The translations under genes were made by a program, and so were the position numbers. Shown here one piece after another: positions 59,921 through 64,000 of a stretch of DNA of 64,000 bases. The notes beneath the pieces are model-generated. The model saw only the letters and a program-made list of their open reading frames with translations, searched no databases and was not told the DNA's origin. The first letter of the stretch is position 1; each line of letters begins with the position of its first letter. Source of the DNA: an uncultured Collinsella sp. (GTDB lineage Bacteria > Actinomycetota > Coriobacteriia > Coriobacteriales > Coriobacteriaceae); the NCBI GenBank assembly GCA_958423535.1, contig CATZRJ010000003.1:1-64000 (forward strand). The letters run 5' to 3'.

Positions 59921-61720
59921 TTAGGCCTTCTTGCGACGATAGAGCACGAAGCCGCAGACACCGATGATGACGATGGCGCCAACGGCCATGGCGGCCATGT
60001 TGTTGCCCTCGGACTTCTCCTCGGTCGCCTCTTCCTCAACCTCGGGCTCGACAACGTCCTCATCGGAGAGGGCCTCGTCGACGTAGGTGATGGACTCGAC
60101 CAGGCAGTCGTTGTCGGCATCGTAGTCACTCGGGACGAACTCCTCGGAGAAGTCGCCCTCCTTGAGGTAGTCGCGCATCTCCTCGAGCATGGCCTTGCAC
60201 TTGACGTAGGTGTTCTTGGTCGCTGCCTTGCCGGCCTTGTTGGCCAGGGCGGTGCGGGCCTCGGTGTCCTTGGCGGCCTGCATGGCCTCGTCGACGGTCA
60301 GGTTCTGCTCAATGAGCTCCTTCTGCAGGGCGTCGAGATAGGCGCGGACGCCGGTGGCGCAGCTGTCGCGGTTCTCATAGGCAAGCGTGTTGATGTCCAT
60401 GAGAACGTAGTTGATGGAGTTCTTGGGCTCCTCGTTGTTCACGACGTCTTCCTCTTCACAGTGATCAAAGGAGACATCCTGATCGCTGAAGTAGGGGCTG
60501 ACCTCGGTGAGCAGTGCGGAATAGAGGGGGATAGCGACGGAGAACTCGGCGTTGGAGAGCATCTCCCATTGGATGGTCGCGATCTCGGGGTCCATGCCGT
60601 GACGGATCTGGAAGGTGTGGATCTCGGTGTTGCGGTTGGAGCCGATGGCATAGGCGCCGTCGGTGTTGGCGTTGAGGCCGGCGACATTCTCGCCGCGAGC
60701 GGCGAAGGAACGAATCATCTCAAAGGTGTTCCAGTCGGACTTGCCGGGCGTAAAGAACAGCGGCTGCATCTCGTGGACCAGGGCGCCGGTCGTCGCACGA
60801 GCGTCTTCGCGCTCGTCCTTGACGATCTCGTAGTCGGTGCCCTCTGCAAGCGGAGCCATGAAGTAATCGCGGCCCTGGACATAGCGCGACCACTGGTGCA
60901 TACCGGCCTCGCTAATCTCCTCGCCGTAGGTCTTGGCGACGTCGAACTTGCCGTCGGTGTACTCGGCAAAGCCCTTCTCCTTAGGCATGGACTCGATGCC
61001 CTCGGAGTGGAGGCAGTTCTCGGTGTCGTCGAGGTCGACGTCATAGGTGAGGTTGCCGATGTTGGGGTTGAGCGAGGCGATATCGTCGGTGAGCCTCATG
61101 GCAATCCACTGATGGCCGGAAAGCGCTGCAAACAGCCAGGTCTCGTTGTTGTCGGCGATGATGATCTGGTCGTTGGAGCAGACGCCCTGCTCGTCAATCA
61201 GGTTGCCGAGGAGCTCGACACCTTCGCGGGCCGTGGCACTCTCGCCCAGAATGACGCTGGCGTAGTTGTACTCGCCGATGCCGGTCTCCTCGGTGACGGG
61301 GTCGGCTTCCTCTGCCTTCTCGTTATAGGAGGTGCTCAGCGTGGCAGAGCAGGAGACGCCCTTCTCGTTGATGCCGGCCTCGGAATATGCGTCGTAGCGA
61401 TCTTCCCACTGAGAGGGGTTGTCGCGAACGAAGGTGTAGCGGTAGGTTGCGCCCTTGGACTTGTACTCAAAGCCGGACTCGATCGAGGTGTACTTGCTGC
61501 CGTCCTTGTGTGCGGGCTCGATGCCAAAGTGCTTGATGTAGCGCGGGCCGAAGTCCTCGGAGCGGCCGTAGTACGTGTTGCCGTCTGCCGTGAGCTGGCT
61601 GCCCATGTAGATCTGGGTGCAAGCGAGCGCCGAAGTCGGCATGGCCATAATGGCCGCTGCTCCAAATGCAAGGCCGCAGCCGAGCTTCTTGAGCGTGTTG
61701 ACAGGATGAGTAAACCTCAT
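59921..61720 (-). CDS. Exported C69-family dipeptidase with a C-terminal membrane anchor
   Basis: 599 aa, PepD-like Ntn hydrolase. A signal peptide ends TSALA and the next residue, Cys34 (CTQIYMGS), is the expected N-terminal nucleophile. 'GRSEDFGPRYIKHF', 'EAGINEKGVSCSATLS' and 'WLFAALSGHQWIAMRL' are family blocks. The C-terminus has an acidic linker, a membrane helix ('AMAVGAIVIIGVCGFVLY') and RRKKA. So the enzyme would be extracytoplasmic and anchored, feeding dipeptides or amino acids to the cell. ATG 61720 has GGGAGGG. Confidence 0.9.
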   Translation of the reverse strand: MRFTHPVNTLKKLGCGLAFGAAAIMAMPTSALACTQIYMGSQLTADGNTYYGRSEDFGPRYIKHFGIEPAHKDGSKYTSIESGFEYKSKGATYRYTFVRDNPSQWEDRYDAYSEAGINEKGVSCSATLSTSYNEKAEEADPVTEETGIGEYNYASVILGESATAREGVELLGNLIDEQGVCSNDQIIIADNNETWLFAALSGHQWIAMRLTDDIASLNPNIGNLTYDVDLDDTENCLHSEGIESMPKEKGFAEYTDGKFDVAKTYGEEISEAGMHQWSRYVQGRDYFMAPLAEGTDYEIVKDEREDARATTGALVHEMQPLFFTPGKSDWNTFEMIRSFAARGENVAGLNANTDGAYAIGSNRNTEIHTFQIRHGMDPEIATIQWEMLSNAEFSVAIPLYSALLTEVSPYFSDQDVSFDHCEEEDVVNNEEPKNSINYVLMDINTLAYENRDSCATGVRAYLDALQKELIEQNLTVDEAMQAAKDTEARTALANKAGKAATKNTYVKCKAMLEEMRDYLKEGDFSEEFVPSDYDADNDCLVESITYVDEALSDEDVVEPEVEEEATEEKSEGNNMAAMAVGAIVIIGVCGFVLYRRKKA

Positions 61721-62028
61721 GATCCCTCCCAACTGTTGAGACTCCACAAAACTGTGTGGAATCTCAGCTAATAAATACATCTATTAGCCTATAGGAAGTG
61801 TAAAGAGTATTCATCTATTTCGATGAAATACTCGATGAGCGTCCTAAAATATGCGATGAACGGATAATAATACTCATTATCTAGCTTTATTTAAATAAAG
61901 GCTCCCTGCAATTACTGTATCTGAATAAAGTGCCTTGCACGGGGCACAAAGAAAAATCCCCCGCTGTCTGGCAAATGCATAAACAACGGGGGAAATGATA
62001 ATTGGATGAATATCATACCAATGTGGAA
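61721..62028. other. AT-rich intergenic region of about 300 bases
   Basis: No reading frame with a ribosome-binding site. 61780-61910 is AT-rich with repeated ATTCATC/GATGAA-like words (ACTCATTATC, ATGAAATACTCGATGAGC) and probably holds the peptidase promoter on the reverse strand. A hairpin terminator sits at 61951-61993. Confidence 0.45.
61951..61993 (-). terminator. Terminator of the lipid kinase/small protein operon
   Basis: Reverse strand: TCCCCCG pairs with CGGGGGA around a 23-base loop, followed by TTTTTC, 36 bases after the small-protein stop. Confidence 0.75.
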
Positions 62029-62121
62029 TTACTTCTTCCGGCGGTGGATCACGTTGATCGCATAGCCGATGAGCATGGCCAGAACAATGACGATAAAGCC
62101 GGGCAGGGGAGTGTCGTTCAT
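62029..62121 (-). CDS. 30-aa membrane protein
   Basis: MNDTPLPGFIVIVLAMLIGY... and a basic end HRRKK: one membrane helix (about 8-25) with a positively charged cytoplasmic tail. A strong AGGAGG precedes the ATG, which lies 9 bases after the lipid-kinase stop, so it is co-translated. No family known. Ribosome-binding site and helix make it a credible small gene. Confidence 0.72.
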   Translation of the reverse strand: MNDTPLPGFIVIVLAMLIGYAINVIHRRKK

Positions 62122-62130
62122 GGGGTCCTC

Positions 62131-63048
62131 CTATTTTCCGAGTGGGGAGAATTCGTCGACGATGAGGTCGAGACATTGCGGCAGCGCGCGAGCGCCAAAG
62201 ACGCCGGAGTTGCTGGAGATGATCTCTCCATCGAACTGCATGCCCAGCGATGGCGTGCAGGTGATCTTGGCTTCCTTGGTCTGGATGATCTTAAACTGCG
62301 GACGGCCGAGCACTTTGCCAGCGGGGTCGAGCGCGGCGGTAATTACCGTGGGGAGCAACTGCATCGTGCGCACGGGCTCAATAACGACGATGTCGACCAT
62401 GCCGTCGTCCATGCGGCAGTTGGGGAACAGGTTGATGTTGTTTTGGATGACCGAGGTATTGCCTGCCATGCAGCAGATGCCGTCGAGCTCCTCGACAATG
62501 CCGTCGTGCTCAATGGTAAAGTGCGCCACCGTGGGGTTGGGCGTGGCGAGCGCGGAGAGGAAGTAGACGATCTCGCCAATGTCGTTTTTGGTGGGAGCGG
62601 CCTTCATCATGATCTCGGCGTCGAAGCCCGAGCCGGCGATGATGATAAAGCCGTGGCGCTTCTCGTTGCCGTTCTCGTCGAGCCAAAAGAGCTCACCCAT
62701 GTCCACTTTGACCGTGCGGCCGTCGCGGCAAGCCTTGGCGAGTGCCGCCGCCTCGGGGGCATTGCCGATGTTGTTAAAGAACAGGCAGGCCGTGCCGGAG
62801 GGGAAGACAAGCGTGGGGACACCGCACCCGCGCATCTGGTCGAGCACGTTGGAGACGGTGCCGTCGCCGCCCGAAACGACCACGCGATCGAACTCGCGCA
62901 CGTCTGCCACGGCGTCCTCGGGTTCCATGCCATCGCCGATAAAACGCATCACGACCTCGTCGCCGCCCTGCGCGAGGGCGTGCGCGAACGCGTAGATTTC
63001 ATCTGAGCTGGGGCCCGATGCCGGGTTGTGGATGATAAGGCAGCGCAT
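62131..63048 (-). CDS. Diacylglycerol kinase-like lipid kinase (DagK/YegS family)
   Basis: 305 aa. N-terminal IHNPASGPSS, catalytic/nucleotide motif VVSGGDGTVSNVL, 'FPSGTACLFFNNIG' (usual GTANDF-type block altered to GTACLF), and C-terminal beta sandwich with FDGEII. Phosphorylates a membrane lipid; exact lipid unknown. The GTAND change may alter substrate. Downstream 30-aa membrane protein gene is in the same operon. Confidence 0.87.
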   Translation of the reverse strand: MRCLIIHNPASGPSSDEIYAFAHALAQGGDEVVMRFIGDGMEPEDAVADVREFDRVVVSGGDGTVSNVLDQMRGCGVPTLVFPSGTACLFFNNIGNAPEAAALAKACRDGRTVKVDMGELFWLDENGNEKRHGFIIIAGSGFDAEIMMKAAPTKNDIGEIVYFLSALATPNPTVAHFTIEHDGIVEELDGICCMAGNTSVIQNNINLFPNCRMDDGMVDIVVIEPVRTMQLLPTVITAALDPAGKVLGRPQFKIIQTKEAKITCTPSLGMQFDGEIISSNSGVFGARALPQCLDLIVDEFSPLGK

Positions 63049-63146
63049 ACTTACGTTCCCGTTCTGTGACTAACCGAGTATAGTTGTAGAGCAATGCCGA
63101 TATCCTACCCGTGTTTTTCGGGCCTAACCTTATTCGATGGGTTGAT

Positions 63147-64000
63147 ATGTACATTTCCACACATCAGGCTCTGGTCGACTTTTGCCAGCGCGCCCGCGAG
63201 TTCGACGCGATCGCCGTCGATACCGAGTTTTTGCGCGAGCGCACGTTTCATCCGCGCCTGTGCCTGGTCCAGATTGCCACCCCCGCCGAGAGTGTCGCTG
63301 TCGATCCGCTGGTGATCGACGACCTGTCGCCGCTTGCCGAGCTTATGGCCGACGAGGGCGTGGTCAAGGTATTCCATGCTTGCTCACAGGACATGGAAGT
63401 TATGCTCCATACCGTGGGCGCACTGCCGCGACCGATTTTTGACACGCAGGTTGCCGCAGCCTTTTTGGGCGAGCGCCAGCAGATTTCGTATGGTGCGCTC
63501 GTTCAGACGTTCTGCGGCGTATCACTGCCCAAGACCGAGTCGCTGACCGATTGGTCGCGCCGCCCGCTGAGCGATAAGCAGATCGAGTACGCGATCGATG
63601 ACGTCAAGTACTTAATCGTCGCCTATACCGAGATGATGAGCCGCCTGCGTGAGCTGGGCCGCGTGGACTGGGTGCTCGACGAGTTGCGTCCTTTGGCCGA
63701 CGAGTCGCACTACCGCGCCGACCGCCATGAGGCATTCCGCAAGGTCAAACGCATCAACTCGTGTAGCCGCCATCAGCTGGGCATTGCGCGCGAGCTTGCC
63801 GCTTGGCGCGAGGACCGCGCCGAGCGTCGCAACATCCCGCGCAAGTGGGTCATGTCCGACGATACGCTGCTGGCCCTGGTTAAGCGCAATCCCGTGCGTG
63901 TCGAGGAGTTCCGTAGCATCCGCGGTACCGACCAGCTGGGGGAGCGCGACGTGGATGGCGCGTTGATGGCCATCAAGCGCGGCGCAAGCTGTCCGCACGA
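63147..64000 (+). CDS. rnd: Ribonuclease D (5' part; runs off the window)
   Basis: At least 284 residues seen. The DEDD exonuclease domain begins AIAVDTEFLRERTFHPRLCLVQIATP (Asp/Glu pair), with 'VFHACSQDMEVM', and 'YAIDDVKYLIVAY' with the final Asp and Tyr. The first HRDC domain ('RHQLGIARELAAWREDRAERRNIPRKWVMSDDTLLALVK') follows. It trims tRNA 3' ends. Start ATG at 63147 has a weak TGGG. The gene continues beyond base 64000. Confidence 0.92.
   Translation, partial: MYISTHQALVDFCQRAREFDAIAVDTEFLRERTFHPRLCLVQIATPAESVAVDPLVIDDLSPLAELMADEGVVKVFHACSQDMEVMLHTVGALPRPIFDTQVAAAFLGERQQISYGALVQTFCGVSLPKTESLTDWSRRPLSDKQIEYAIDDVKYLIVAYTEMMSRLRELGRVDWVLDELRPLADESHYRADRHEAFRKVKRINSCSRHQLGIARELAAWREDRAERRNIPRKWVMSDDTLLALVKRNPVRVEEFRSIRGTDQLGERDVDGALMAIKRGASCPH

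Noticed and set aside
59879..61771. A 630-codon open frame on the forward strand
   Set aside because: It is exactly opposite the C69 dipeptidase, whose motifs and ribosome site are clear. The Val/Gly/Leu-rich translation is the usual mirror of a GC-biased gene.

Overview
The window is about 60% GC with dense, mostly clean gene content. It looks like a chromosome segment of a gut Coriobacteriia species, most likely Collinsella. The evidence is gene content: a sortase-anchored surface protein, L-lactate dehydrogenase, the acetylated diaminopimelate route to lysine, dedicated ECF uptake, a C69 dipeptidase, and scattered GGGGACAGGTT-type palindromes. No rRNA, tRNA, CRISPR array, complete insertion sequence or prophage was seen. 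Genus is inferred, not proven.

Layout. 1-7.3 kb: an oxidoreductase, endonuclease IV, a three-gene amino-acid ABC importer, flavodoxin plus DUF3793, and a small metal-binding (HMA) protein behind a CsoR-like operator. 7.5-12.8 kb: an 848-aa LPxAG surface protein, a YolD-like plus Y-family polymerase pair under a LexA-like box, and a truncated iron alcohol dehydrogenase. 12.9-14.6 kb: pgi. 14.8-17.7 kb: an isolated reverse-strand cassette (unknown protein, ClpP-like protease, VirD4-type ATPase). 18.1-19.7 kb: two HAD hydrolases.

19.9-31.3 kb is a GntR regulator followed by a ten-gene catabolic operon. It has FrlC-, FrlB- and FrlD-like proteins (Amadori compound breakdown), a YfcC-type carrier, a second PfkB kinase, two amidohydrolases, YjbQ, a BtpA/SgcQ protein and an FGGY kinase. 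A near-ideal operator palindrome precedes it. 31.3-43.1 kb holds TatD, TcdA, a candidate small RNA, sdpR-sdpI, ettA, two unknown proteins, nadE, a class I aminotransferase and ldh.

43.2-51 kb: a lipase-like gene bracketed by inverted REP-like repeats, a nucleoid-associated protein, and the lysine operon. That operon reads lysA-dapA (one fused reading frame), dapB, dapH and lies behind a lysine riboswitch; a divergent M20 peptidase could supply the deacetylase step. 51-54.6 kb: higBA with a LexA-like box, small membrane and lipoprotein-like genes, and a frameshifted Ser/Thr kinase. 54.7-64 kb: a secreted coiled-coil hydrolase, a MOSC remnant, an ECF transporter (T, fused A, S) headed by a Trp-Trp-Trp leader peptide and attenuator, a C69 dipeptidase, a 30-aa membrane protein, a lipid kinase, and the start of RNase D.

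The observations most worth following are the Trp-leader ECF transporter, the FrlBCD-like operon, the LysA-DapA fusion with its riboswitch, the ClpP/VirD4 cassette and the candidate small RNA near 33.1 kb.
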